64,000 nucleotides of DNA from Thermovenabulum sp049723235. Lineage in GTDB: Bacteria > Bacillota > Thermosediminibacteria > Thermosediminibacterales > Thermosediminibacteraceae. The notes under the pieces were generated by a model. The model was not told where the DNA came from, did no database searches, and was given only the letters and a program-made list of their open reading frames with translations. Made by a program: the position numbers and the translations under genes. The stretch is taken from positions 154,023-218,022 of the forward strand of contig NZ_JBNARB010000002.1 of the NCBI RefSeq assembly GCF_049723235.1, given 5' to 3'. Below, one piece after another: positions 25,749 to 34,550 of the stretch. The first letter of the stretch is position 1. Each line of letters begins with the position of its first letter.

Positions 25749-27647
25749 TCACATATTTCTCAAATTTATTACCTTTTCATCTATTTCATAAGAAAAATAC
25801 TGCTCAACTCTGTTGAAAATCTTTTTTATATTTGGATCGTGGGATAGGAATATGTTTTTTAGGTTTTCTATCTCTTTTTTGAATTCTAAGTAGTTATCGC
25901 AGGGTTTTTCAATATATATTTTTTCATTCTCGGTCTTTAATACCCTATCTTTATCATAAAATAATTCTTCATGTAGCTTTTCTCCGGGTCTTAACCCGGT
26001 AAATTCTATCTTTATATCCTTTTCGGGTTCTAAACCGCTTAATCTTATCATTTCTTTTGCAAGGTCGAGTATTTTTACCGGCTCTCCCATATCGAGAACG
26101 AATATTTCCCCGCCTTTTGCCATTGACCCTGCCTGAATGACAAGCTGAACGGCTTCGGGTATTGTCATGAAATACCGTGTTACTTCAGGATGAGTTACCG
26201 TTACGGGCCCACCGGCTTCAATCTGTTTCTTAAAAAGCGGTATTACGCTGCCTGAACTGCCGAGCACATTACCGAATCTTACCGCTGCAAAACAGGTTTT
26301 GCTTCTTTTTGCCATCATCTGTATTACTATTTCCGCTGCCCTTTTGGAAGCACCCATAACGTTTAAAGGATTTACTGCTTTATCCGTTGATATAAGGATA
26401 AATTTTTCTACATCGTATTTATCAGCTGCTTCGGCTAAATTTATAGTCCCGAATATATTATTTTTTATTGCCTCCGACGGGTTTATTTCCATAAGAGGTA
26501 CGTGTTTATGAGCCGCTGCATGAAATACCACATCGGGCTTATATTCCATCATTATGTATTCTACTTTTTCCTGGTCCCGTACGCTCCCTATTACCGGAAT
26601 GTATTCTTGCTCGGGATAATTCATTTTTAAGTAATTCTCAAGTTCAAATATGTTATTTTCATTTATATCAAAAAGTATTAATAACTTCGGATTAAAATTT
26701 ACTACCTGCCTTACAAGCTCAGAACCAATAGATCCCCCTGCCCCCGTTATAAGAACCGTTTTATTTTCCAGATATTTCTTAGCTTTATCCAAATTTAGCT
26801 TTACGGGTTTTCTGCCAAGCAAATCTTCTATTTTTACATCGCGGATTTTTTTAACGTCTACATTCCCGTTCAAAAGCTCATAAATCCCGGGGACTATCCT
26901 AATTTTTCTTTTTGTTCTCCTGCAGATATCCACTATTTTTCTTATTTCGTTTCTATCCACGGAAGGCATAGCAATTATAATCTCTTCTACACCGTAATTA
27001 TTTACTACTTTTTCAATCCTATCTCGTCCTCCTAAAACTTTTACTCCATATATGCTCATCCCATGTTTTAACGTATCGTCGTCTATAATACCTATGGGGT
27101 GCATTTTAAGTTCTGGTTTTGTTTTGAATTCTTTTATAACCATAGAGCCCGCCGAACCCGCACCGATTACAAGCACCTTTTTTTTGCCTTTAATGCCGTT
27201 TTTAACAGCACCGTTTATGTTTCCGTATATCCTGAGAAAAAGCCTTGTAAATCCTATCAAAATTGTTGAAATCATCCAATATAATATGTATATGCTTCTC
27301 GGATAGTTTAAATTAAAAGCAAATGTATAAAATATCATTAATAACGTAGAAAAAGTGGTCCCAAGGAAAATACATATTAATTCATCGATGCTCGCAAATT
27401 TCCATATCCTGGTATAAAGATTAAATAATACGTACGAAAAGAGGGATGTAAAAGTAATAACAGGCCATGTTTTTAAATATATTAATAAATACTGCTTTGG
27501 GATAACTCCTTCAAATCTCAAATAAAGAGACATATGTAATGATATATTTACTATCAATGAATCTATTAAAAGCATCAGGATTATCACTAAATCGTTTTTT
27601 CTGCTTATCCGCCTTATAAGCGAGAAATATTCACTCACCCCACCCAC
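25749..27647 (-). CDS. Membrane UDP-GlcNAc 4,6-dehydratase (PglF/CapD-like)
   Basis: 632 residues. Four N-terminal transmembrane helices (about 20-130), a first Rossmann domain (KVLVIGAGSAGSMVIKEF, near 155), and a second, catalytic SDR domain with NAD site TGAGGSIGSELVRQ (near 300), TDKAVNP and the MGASKR region in place of YxxxK. This variant (Met for Tyr) is usual for PglF/WbpM/CapD dehydratases that make UDP-4-keto-6-deoxy-GlcNAc. It is full length and opens the pgl-like set of the operon. The start could be GTG 27647 or 27638. Confidence 0.9.
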   Translation of the reverse strand: MGGVSEYFSLIRRISRKNDLVIILMLLIDSLIVNISLHMSLYLRFEGVIPKQYLLIYLKTWPVITFTSLFSYVLFNLYTRIWKFASIDELICIFLGTTFSTLLMIFYTFAFNLNYPRSIYILYWMISTILIGFTRLFLRIYGNINGAVKNGIKGKKKVLVIGAGSAGSMVIKEFKTKPELKMHPIGIIDDDTLKHGMSIYGVKVLGGRDRIEKVVNNYGVEEIIIAMPSVDRNEIRKIVDICRRTKRKIRIVPGIYELLNGNVDVKKIRDVKIEDLLGRKPVKLNLDKAKKYLENKTVLITGAGGSIGSELVRQVVNFNPKLLILFDINENNIFELENYLKMNYPEQEYIPVIGSVRDQEKVEYIMMEYKPDVVFHAAAHKHVPLMEINPSEAIKNNIFGTINLAEAADKYDVEKFILISTDKAVNPLNVMGASKRAAEIVIQMMAKRSKTCFAAVRFGNVLGSSGSVIPLFKKQIEAGGPVTVTHPEVTRYFMTIPEAVQLVIQAGSMAKGGEIFVLDMGEPVKILDLAKEMIRLSGLEPEKDIKIEFTGLRPGEKLHEELFYDKDRVLKTENEKIYIEKPCDNYLEFKKEIENLKNIFLSHDPNIKKIFNRVEQYFSYEIDEKVINLRNM

Positions 27648-27754
27648 GACCTTCCCAAGGTTTTAGAATAACCTTTTACACTTCTTTTTGCCATAAACAG
27701 TTAAGATTTCTACACGAATAACGATAATCCTTCTTTTATAAAGTTTTTGTAATA

Positions 27755-28474
27755 TCAATAATTTTTCCTCTTTTTCCTTATTTTGTGGCTATCCTCACCG
27801 TAGTAGTAATAATAGTAATAATAGCTTCCGGAGTTTTCTTTAACCTTATTCAGTACTACACCGAGGATCCTTGCGTTTACTTTCTCAAGCTGGTTTTTTG
27901 CTACTATTAAAGCTTCCCTTTCGGTTTCGTGGCAGGCGGTAACCAGTATCACCCCGTCCACGAGGGTGGATAGTATGGAGGCATCCGCAACGCTGTTTAC
28001 GGGTGGTGAGTCGATTATAAGGTAGTCGTAGTTTTGGCTTACTTCTTCAAGGAAGTTTTTCATCTTTTTTGAGCTTAAGACTTCTGCCGGATTGGGTGGG
28101 ACAGGGCCGCTGGGTAGAATATAAAGATTTTGTATTACGGTGCTTTGTATTACGCTATCAAGCTCAATGTTTTCCGCAAGGAAATTGGAAAGGCCTATAT
28201 GGTTTTCTATGTAAAATATTTTATTTTGCTTGGGGCGCCTTAAGTCCGCATCTATTAAAAGCACGCTTTTTTCAGCACTGGCAAGGGTAACCGCAAGGTT
28301 TGCCGCTACTGAGCTTTTCCCTTCCCGGGGCACGCTGCTTGTGATGAGAATTTTCTTTAAGGGTTTATCTATGCTTGCAAATTGAAGATTTGTCCTGAAG
28401 ACCCTGAAAGCCTCCGATACTACGGATTTGGGATCGTCAAGGACGTATATATCATCAAGTAATTTCATATTCAT
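27755..28474 (-). CDS. Bacterial tyrosine kinase CpsD/CapB-type
   Basis: 239-residue cytoplasmic BY-kinase. Walker A SSVPREGKSSVAANLA, Walker A' LLIDADLRRP and Walker B LIIDSPP. The C-terminus carries a run of eight tyrosines (SYYYYYYYYGED), the autophosphorylation cluster. With the adjacent CpsC membrane partner and the CpsB phosphatase at 33344 it forms the phospho-switch controlling polymer length and export. Complete and typical. Confidence 0.93.
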   Translation of the reverse strand: MNMKLLDDIYVLDDPKSVVSEAFRVFRTNLQFASIDKPLKKILITSSVPREGKSSVAANLAVTLASAEKSVLLIDADLRRPKQNKIFYIENHIGLSNFLAENIELDSVIQSTVIQNLYILPSGPVPPNPAEVLSSKKMKNFLEEVSQNYDYLIIDSPPVNSVADASILSTLVDGVILVTACHETEREALIVAKNQLEKVNARILGVVLNKVKENSGSYYYYYYYYGEDSHKIRKKRKNY

Positions 28475-28475
28475 A

Positions 28476-29195
28476 TTAATCCTCCTTTTCCACCAAAGGT
28501 ATGGAGGCTAAGACCGGGATTCCGAGGTAGCGCATGACTTCTTCCGGGGTTTTTACCGTATTATCCATGAATTCTGCCATGAATACAGCAAACACGCCCA
28601 GCATAAGTCCCAGCACCGCGGAAAGGGTAATGTTTAATGCGGCTTTGGGCTTTACCTTATTATATATAGGTATCGCTTCGTCTATCACCTGCACGTTTTC
28701 CACATTCATAATCCTTATAACCTGTTTTGAGAAGGATTTTGCCGTTTCATTGGCAATGGTTGCCGCAAGCTCGGGTGAGGTATCCTGCACCCTTATTTCA
28801 ATGATTTCGGTGTTTTTTACAAGATTTACGCTGACCTTATTTTTTAACTGTTCGTAGGAATAGTTCAATTTTAAATTTTTAGCTACTTCCTCAAGCACAG
28901 ATCGGCTCTTTGCGATTTCTCCATAGGTGGACACAAGGAGCCTGTTTGTCTGCACCTCCTGATAGGTTATAGGTACTTCCGGGTCGGTGATATTGTGCTT
29001 GGGTTTCCCCACCATTATGGTAGTGTAGGATTCGTATACGGGTTTTACTATGAAAAAGGTATATACTGAAGATATAAGCAAGCATATAAGAAGGGATATT
29101 ATAATGATCTTTTTCCTTCTTTTTATAATATCAATCAATTCCCTGAGGGAAATCTCTTCCACCGGTTCATCAAAATAGTTTTCCTGCTCGGTCAC
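28476..29195 (-). CDS. Chain-length regulator Wzz/CpsC, CpsD activator
   Basis: 239 residues with a Wzz fold: cytosolic N-terminus (EEISLRELIDIIKRRKK), transmembrane helix at about 33-53, an extracytoplasmic coiled region, and a second helix at about 190-210. A short cytosolic tail (LGIPVLASIPLVEKED) activates the kinase encoded 1 bp downstream. GTG 29195 follows GGGGGC. It sets polymer chain length together with Wzy. Confidence 0.9.
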   Translation of the reverse strand: MTEQENYFDEPVEEISLRELIDIIKRRKKIIIISLLICLLISSVYTFFIVKPVYESYTTIMVGKPKHNITDPEVPITYQEVQTNRLLVSTYGEIAKSRSVLEEVAKNLKLNYSYEQLKNKVSVNLVKNTEIIEIRVQDTSPELAATIANETAKSFSKQVIRIMNVENVQVIDEAIPIYNKVKPKAALNITLSAVLGLMLGVFAVFMAEFMDNTVKTPEEVMRYLGIPVLASIPLVEKED

Positions 29196-29220
29196 ATTAT
29201 TTGCCCCCTATTAGTCATAT

Positions 29221-29757
29221 TTACTTTACTAAATTCCTGTATTTTTCGTATAGCCTTTTTATCTCTTCTATTTCTTCTTTAGTAAACCTTTGATAGGCTA
29301 AGGCTTTTGCCCTTTCCTTTTCTTCCTCGGTTAATCCGTCTTTTGCAAGGTTTAATAAAAAACTTATATCATCCCTTGAAAGTTTTCCTAATACAATTTT
29401 CATTATCTCGGCTTTATCCTGATTTTCTATTTTTGTAATATTGTCGGTTATAATTGGTTCGTTTTGAATTTTTTGCTCAATTAGTTCTTTTGTATTGTTT
29501 TGCGAATCTTTACCTGTTTTTTCTTTTGGCTCGGTATTTTGTATTTCTTCTTCTTCTTGCTTTTTAATATCATTTGTTTCTTCTTGATTTGTTTCCTGCT
29601 CTTTAACGAGGTCTTTTATATTCTCCCTTTCGCTGCCTTTATCGAACATTGATAATATTTTTATAAATAGATAATCGGATTTTTGGTAGATTATAAAGAT
29701 GAAGGAAAATAAAATTAACAATATAATTAATAATACGCTAAAATACTTTTTTCTCAT
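29221..29757 (-). CDS. Membrane-anchored charged protein of unknown function
   Basis: 178 residues: a signal anchor (YFSVLLIILLILFSFIFIIY, 5-24), a long Glu/Lys/Gln-rich, probably disordered or coiled segment (45-115), and a helical C-terminal domain (LSRDDISFLLNLAKDGLTEEE to the end). I do not recognise a family. The C-terminal domain's helix pattern also occurs in the adjacent SLH protein at 32289 (DIYNEIDNLKRWTKEDRMKL), hinting at a shared surface or regulatory role in the glycan operon. Confidence 0.65.
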   Translation of the reverse strand: MRKKYFSVLLIILLILFSFIFIIYQKSDYLFIKILSMFDKGSERENIKDLVKEQETNQEETNDIKKQEEEEIQNTEPKEKTGKDSQNNTKELIEQKIQNEPIITDNITKIENQDKAEIMKIVLGKLSRDDISFLLNLAKDGLTEEEKERAKALAYQRFTKEEIEEIKRLYEKYRNLVK

Positions 29758-29785
29758 TGTTTTTCTCCTGTATTATTTAAGTAGG

Positions 29786-29810
29786 CCGGGTGCCCTTTTG
29801 AGGCACCCGG
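29786..29810. other. Strong intergenic hairpin
   Basis: CCGGGTGCC stem with a 7-base loop between the SLH protein and the small anchored protein. U-richness follows it only on the plus strand; on the transcribed minus strand it is followed by CTACTTAAAT. It may be an mRNA end or processing point separating high-level SLH expression from the biosynthesis genes. Confidence 0.55.
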
Positions 29811-29815
29811 TATTT

Positions 29816-32206
29816 TTATCTATTATAGATTTCGTAAATTAATTTTGCTGCTTCTGCTCTCGTCGCATTGTTTTTGGGTCTGACCGTCATGTCTTCGTAG
29901 CCAGATACTATTTTTTGCTCAATCAAAGCTGCGGTGTATTCTTTGGCGTAATCCGCAATATCTTTATAATCTTTAAATATATATAGTTTTTCTGCAGCAT
30001 CCTTAGAAGGTGCTAATTTCATAGCCCTTGCGAGGATCGCAAAGATTTCCTGTCTTGTGATATAGCCGTTCGGGTCAAATACCTTGCCTTCAACTTTTCC
30101 TTTTATTATTCCGTATCTATAGGCGGTTTCGACATAATCGGCATACCAGGTGTCTTTTTTAACATCCTCAAAAGAATTGCTGTAGGGCACTTTATCAATT
30201 TCTAAGGCATTTAAAATCATCTTCGTAAATTCTGCACGGGTCACTTTTCCTTCGGGATCAAATTTCTTTTCTTCTTTGCCGTTTACTATATATTTTGATG
30301 CAAGGGATTCTATATAGTTTTTGGCCCAGTGCGATGTTATATCATCAAAGGTCTTATTGTATTCCATTACAGCATAGGTGCTAAAGTGTGATGTTTTTGC
30401 GATTATTTCGCTGTTTTGCTTATCTACCTTGCCACCGATAAATTGAAGGGTGCCTTTTTCTTTGTCAACAAAGTATAACCCGAGTTTATCTATATTTGTG
30501 GTAAGTCCTTTTATGCTGAACCTCAGTGTAACCTTTCCATTAATATTTGCCTGTTTGTCGTCAATTTTTATAACAATATCCTTTGGTGTGCTTATAAGTT
30601 TGTAATTTGTGAGGGTATTTATCACTTGTGACACATCGTCGGGTTTAACTTCAATCTTGACGTTGGTGCCGATAGAAACATCCAGAACGTTCTTCGGTAA
30701 ATCCATGGTTAATTCATTCAGCATTATCTTAACCGTTGCGCCTTTTTCAAAGGCTTTTGCAAATATTTCTTTTGGGATATTCGCTTCTATATTTGCCGTT
30801 TTAATATCGGAAGAAGCAAGATTAAGGGTCATGGTAAATTCTTTTCCGGAGGCTTTTGCCGCTGTGTTTTCAAAGGCTTTTAGAATCTCATTAACTGCGG
30901 AAGAGTCAAAGGTAATAATGGCTTTGCCCTGGGATTCAGTTATTTTTGCGGCTGTGATATTTACCTTAAATTCTGCCTTTTTATCATCAATGGTTTCTTC
31001 GGTTTTAGATGTAGAAGGAGCACCGCCGCCTCCACCCGTGCCACCGCCAGGCTCAACAGTCGATGTGGGAAGGCCAACGACATTATAACCCTGGGCTTTG
31101 AAGTATTCGGCTATGGCTTTTGCATCATCTCCGGTGAATTCTGCCAGGACGGCGTTGAAGGCGGATAGGATATTCGTTATATCAGTTGAAGAAATTGTCG
31201 CAATACCCTTCGGAGTTAAAACCTGGTTATTAATAAACGTAAGTAAATCATTATTATAGTATATCTTCACTGTGTTGTTTTCATATTTAATAGTCATTGA
31301 GTCTTTATAATCCGAAACAAAGTAATTTTCTTTTTCCCTTACATATCTTAAAAAGTCCGTTAGCGTACCAAACTTTTCGATAATTTTATTATAAAGCAAC
31401 TTTAAAGGTGACCAATCTTGTTTGAAGATCTCATTAATAGCCGTATTAGCAGCACCTATGAAAGCTTCATTTTCGCTTAATTTACCTTTATTAATTTCTT
31501 CTTTAAGATATGTATAACCTATATCATCTTTAAATAAGTTATGAGCAATAATTAAATTCCTTTCATTAATACCTAAATTATTTAATCTTCCTTCAATATC
31601 AGTACCTTGAATAGCATTTAGAAATTTTTTCAAAAGCTCGTTCTTATTCTTTTGATTTAATATATCGATTAATTTTATGGTAAGGGCCTTATTTTTTGTT
31701 ATTCTTGAATCTATATTTTCCAGTGCTTTTACAACATTCCCCAATACTTCTGAAGGAATTATTTCTTTGTATACATAATTATTAGAAATCTGCCCATCCT
31801 CAGTTTCTGCTATACACAAAAAGTAAACTTTATCGGTATTTTTGTCAAAGCGGCTTGATATTTCTTGTTTATCAAAAGGATAATAGAATGGATTATTAGA
31901 AATAATAGAATTAAAATGACCTTTCATAAATATTCCTTCGTAAGGAGGATCATTACTTAACAAATAACTTTTAATAAAATCATAACCCTGAGACATTAAT
32001 TCATTAAACACTTGTTCATTCATTAAAATATAGTGCAATTTTTTAATATTAATATTATTGTTTGTAGTTATTTTAAATGTGACATTTTGATCGTCAATTA
32101 TTTTTTCTAATGTAATTTGAAAAAATTCATCTTGAGCTAACCCTGCAATCGGCATTAGCGAAAACAGTAATATAATTACTAATAATAGTGAAATGACCCT
32201 TTTCAC
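29816..32206 (-). CDS. S-layer-homology (SLH) surface protein
   Basis: 796 residues. Signal peptide (VISLLLVIILLFSLMPIAGLA, about 4-24), a helical N-terminal region, and a Gly/Pro linker (EPGGGTGGGGGAPSTS, about 388-403). Beta-rich modules follow (405-610), then three C-terminal SLH repeats (about 615-796: FDDITSHWAKNYIESLASKY; FEDVKKDTWYADYVETAYRY; FKDYKDIADYAKEYTAALIE). SLH domains bind pyruvylated secondary wall polymer. It lies inside the glycan operon between a second SLH gene and the CpsCD genes. Confidence 0.9.
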   Translation of the reverse strand: MKRVISLLLVIILLFSLMPIAGLAQDEFFQITLEKIIDDQNVTFKITTNNNINIKKLHYILMNEQVFNELMSQGYDFIKSYLLSNDPPYEGIFMKGHFNSIISNNPFYYPFDKQEISSRFDKNTDKVYFLCIAETEDGQISNNYVYKEIIPSEVLGNVVKALENIDSRITKNKALTIKLIDILNQKNKNELLKKFLNAIQGTDIEGRLNNLGINERNLIIAHNLFKDDIGYTYLKEEINKGKLSENEAFIGAANTAINEIFKQDWSPLKLLYNKIIEKFGTLTDFLRYVREKENYFVSDYKDSMTIKYENNTVKIYYNNDLLTFINNQVLTPKGIATISSTDITNILSAFNAVLAEFTGDDAKAIAEYFKAQGYNVVGLPTSTVEPGGGTGGGGGAPSTSKTEETIDDKKAEFKVNITAAKITESQGKAIITFDSSAVNEILKAFENTAAKASGKEFTMTLNLASSDIKTANIEANIPKEIFAKAFEKGATVKIMLNELTMDLPKNVLDVSIGTNVKIEVKPDDVSQVINTLTNYKLISTPKDIVIKIDDKQANINGKVTLRFSIKGLTTNIDKLGLYFVDKEKGTLQFIGGKVDKQNSEIIAKTSHFSTYAVMEYNKTFDDITSHWAKNYIESLASKYIVNGKEEKKFDPEGKVTRAEFTKMILNALEIDKVPYSNSFEDVKKDTWYADYVETAYRYGIIKGKVEGKVFDPNGYITRQEIFAILARAMKLAPSKDAAEKLYIFKDYKDIADYAKEYTAALIEQKIVSGYEDMTVRPKNNATRAEAAKLIYEIYNR

Positions 32207-32288
32207 CTTTATATACCCCCTTCTTTAAGAAATCATAATAAATTAGGAATGTTTTCCTCTTCCACCTCCATCAATTTATTTCAATACA

Positions 32289-33347
32289 TTATTGATTCAG
32301 ATAATTGTAGAGATTATATGTTATGGTCGCTGCCTCGGCTCTTGTGGCATTTGATTTCGGTGAAAAGATATTTTCAGCCTTTCCTCTAACAAGCCTTATC
32401 TTTAAAGCCACTGCAATTTCGGTTTTTGCCCATGAAGATATTTCGTTTTTATCCTTAAATCTCGATAACAAATTGTTTTCCTCGGTTAAGTCTACGAAGG
32501 TGGATTTATTTTTTAATGATGCCGCACGGGTTATAAGCACTACCATTTCTTCTCGCGTTATTAATGCATTTGGCTCGAAAGCATTACCCTTCCCTTTTAC
32601 GAGGTCATTAGAGAAGGCTATTTTTATTACATCATAATACCAGTCGCCTTTTTTTACATCGATAAATTCCATAGATTTTTCTTTTTCCTGAAGGCCAAGA
32701 AGTCTTACCAGCATAGCGGTGAATTCGGCCCTTGTTACATTTTTTTCCGGTGCAAAAAGCCCATCCCCTACTCCCTTCAATATCCCCCTTGATGCCATTT
32801 CTTCAATATAGGTTTTAGCCCAGTGATTTTCTATATCTTTAAAAGTTACTTTTATAAATTGTTGATCACTTCCCGGCAGCAAAACTGAACCGCTCCCTGA
32901 TCCCCCCGATGATAAATTAACATCATTATATTTTTCATAAAGATTCTTTACTCCATCCGCATTTCCGGACCTGGCAAATTCTATAAGTTTCATTCTATCT
33001 TCTTTGGTCCAGCGCTTTAAGTTATCTATCTCATTATAAATATCGTTTAAGGAAATACCTTCCTCCGAAAGCTTTTCTTTGTAATTATCCCCGACGACGA
33101 AGGACAGAATCCCAGGTAAATCGGTTTTCAAATTTTCAAGCGATTGAGAGCTTAGAAAATAAGATTCTAATAGACTAAATGCCTCCTCTCTTATTTCAGG
33201 GTCTAACGAGTTAATTTTATCAAAAGCTTTGGTGAAAAATTTGTCGTTTAGTGTCATGCTGTAAAAATTTTTTTGAAACATCATTACAAATAATAGTATA
33301 ATTATTGTTATTATTCTGATTTTATTAGAAACAAAAAAAGAATTCAT
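32289..33347 (-). CDS. SLH-domain protein with short helical N-terminal region
   Basis: 352 residues. Signal peptide or anchor (IRIITIIILLFVMMF), a helical region (residues 30-150), a short Ser/Gly linker (SSGGSGSGSVLLPG), then three SLH repeats (about 170-352) with the TRAE motif (NVTRAEFTAMLVRLLG; LITREEMVVLITRAA; NATRAEAATITYNLY). ATG 33347 overlaps the phosphatase stop by 4 bp, so a wall-bound protein is translationally coupled to the CpsB-type phosphatase, which suggests a role in glycan attachment or sensing. Confidence 0.88.
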   Translation of the reverse strand: MNSFFVSNKIRIITIIILLFVMMFQKNFYSMTLNDKFFTKAFDKINSLDPEIREEAFSLLESYFLSSQSLENLKTDLPGILSFVVGDNYKEKLSEEGISLNDIYNEIDNLKRWTKEDRMKLIEFARSGNADGVKNLYEKYNDVNLSSGGSGSGSVLLPGSDQQFIKVTFKDIENHWAKTYIEEMASRGILKGVGDGLFAPEKNVTRAEFTAMLVRLLGLQEKEKSMEFIDVKKGDWYYDVIKIAFSNDLVKGKGNAFEPNALITREEMVVLITRAASLKNKSTFVDLTEENNLLSRFKDKNEISSWAKTEIAVALKIRLVRGKAENIFSPKSNATRAEAATITYNLYNYLNQ

Positions 33348-34147
33348 TCTTCAACTCTCGCCTCCTTCAGGCTATTTAAAAATACGGAGAACCTTTTTAA
33401 TAAACCCATTTTCTTTTGTTCTAAATCCTTTACCTCTATTTTTATCTCTTCATTTTGCTTTACTTTCAGGGGATTGTCCACCGTCAGGGTATTTAAAAGA
33501 GCCGGGGAAATGGCTTTTTCTAACTTTTTTATTCTCGGGGACCTCGCTCTCGGGGTATGGCAATCGGTACCAATAAACTGGGCATAGTTTAGGGCAATAA
33601 TCCTTTCGGCGGTTTTTTTCACTTCGGAGCCGAATACACCAAGGAGGCTCAGAGAATTCACCTGAACAAGGGCTCCTATCTTCAAAAAATCCACTAATTT
33701 ATTTATATTTTTTGCTATCTCTTTATTCCTTTCGGGATGGGCAATGATGGGGGTTATTTTCCTGAGCTTAACAGCCCATAGAATTTCGCTCGTGTACTTT
33801 GGTAAGCTCATCATGGGAAGTTCGATAAGGATATACTTTTTCTGGTTAAAAAGGGTGAGGATTTTTTCTTCATCCAATAATCGAGGGATATCGAGGGATA
33901 AAAATACTTCTTCTCCCGGATATAGGGTAAGATTTATTTCGTTTTGCAAAAAAATTTCGTTTAACTGGTTTACTCTTTCTATTATAGTTTCTTTATTTAT
34001 CTCTTTATCTACGGGTATGAAATGGGGCGTAGCCACCATTTCGGTTATTCCTTCTTCTACGGCGATTTTCGCCATTTTTATAGAAGTTTCTATATCCGGT
34101 GATCCATCATCCAAACCATATAAAATATGTGAATGGAGATCTATCAT
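33344..34147 (-). CDS. CpsB/YwqE-type tyrosine-protein phosphatase (PHP domain)
   Basis: 267 residues from ATG 34147 (GAAGGAGG 8 bases upstream; the extension to 34174 has no site). A metal-dependent PHP-fold phosphatase with HSHILYGLDDG (metal-binding H-x-H), TPHF, AHPERN and GTDCHTPR. It dephosphorylates the CpsD tyrosine cluster. It is the first gene of the glycan operon, about 20 kb before galU at its end. Confidence 0.9.
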   Translation of the reverse strand: MIDLHSHILYGLDDGSPDIETSIKMAKIAVEEGITEMVATPHFIPVDKEINKETIIERVNQLNEIFLQNEINLTLYPGEEVFLSLDIPRLLDEEKILTLFNQKKYILIELPMMSLPKYTSEILWAVKLRKITPIIAHPERNKEIAKNINKLVDFLKIGALVQVNSLSLLGVFGSEVKKTAERIIALNYAQFIGTDCHTPRARSPRIKKLEKAISPALLNTLTVDNPLKVKQNEEIKIEVKDLEQKKMGLLKRFSVFLNSLKEARVEE

Positions 34148-34266
34148 CAATTTTCCTCCTTCTTGGCCCCCCAAGGTTTATTTTACCAAAAATTTGTCGA
34201 AATGTGAATATGATGGTAAAATAAAAAGTGTTTTATTTTTTTGTTTTTGAAGGGAGAGGATTTTTG

Positions 34267-34323
34267 GTGGAAGAAGAATTAAGTTTAAGAGAATTAATAG
34301 AAATTGTTTTAAAAAGTATATAA
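34267..34323 (+). pseudogene. Start fragment of a second wzz/cpsC gene
   Basis: GTG 34267 after GGGAGAGG begins MEEELSLRELIEIVLKSI-stop. This matches the cytosolic N-terminus of the intact CpsC at 28476 (EEISLRELIDIIK), but is followed by a stop and no transmembrane helices. It is a decayed remnant of an opposite-strand exopolysaccharide gene. The rest of 34175-34550 holds two hairpins and no gene. Confidence 0.6.
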
Positions 34324-34361
34324 TTTTTGTAGGAGCATATATTAAATTGGTTGCAATAAAA

Positions 34362-34397
34362 GTTACCCTCCGGTATTGGCCGATACCGAAGGGTAAC
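34362..34397. terminator. Second terminator downstream of the giant SLH gene
   Basis: 14 paired bases with one mismatch (GTTACCCT/AGGGTAAC outer stem, CGGTAT/ATACCG inner), followed by TTTTATT on the minus strand. It acts as a backup to the hairpin at 34495. Confidence 0.65.
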
Positions 34398-34494
34398 GAT
34401 GGTGTGGTTAAATGAATTTTTTTCCGATTCCCGGTTTTGATAGTGGTATAAAAAGGTTGGTGGATAAGGAATATCCATTGGTAAAAAGAAGAAT

Positions 34495-34530
34495 AAAAAA
34501 GACCTTCGGTACAAAGCCGAAGGTCTTTTT
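34495..34530. terminator. Rho-independent terminator of the giant SLH gene
   Basis: GACCTTCGG stem, 7-base loop, flanked by A6 and T5-6 so that it works in both directions. It lies 21 bases after the stop at 34551. Confidence 0.88.
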
Positions 34531-34550
34531 ATAAACTTTTTATTTTTATT

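Noticed and set aside
27815..27845. Tandem tyrosine codons suspected as a slippage artefact
   Set aside because: C-terminal tyrosine clusters are normal in CpsD-type kinases.
30609..31088. Long plus-strand open frame of 159 codons
   Set aside because: Lies entirely inside the SLH gene in antisense; composition mirrors the sense gene.
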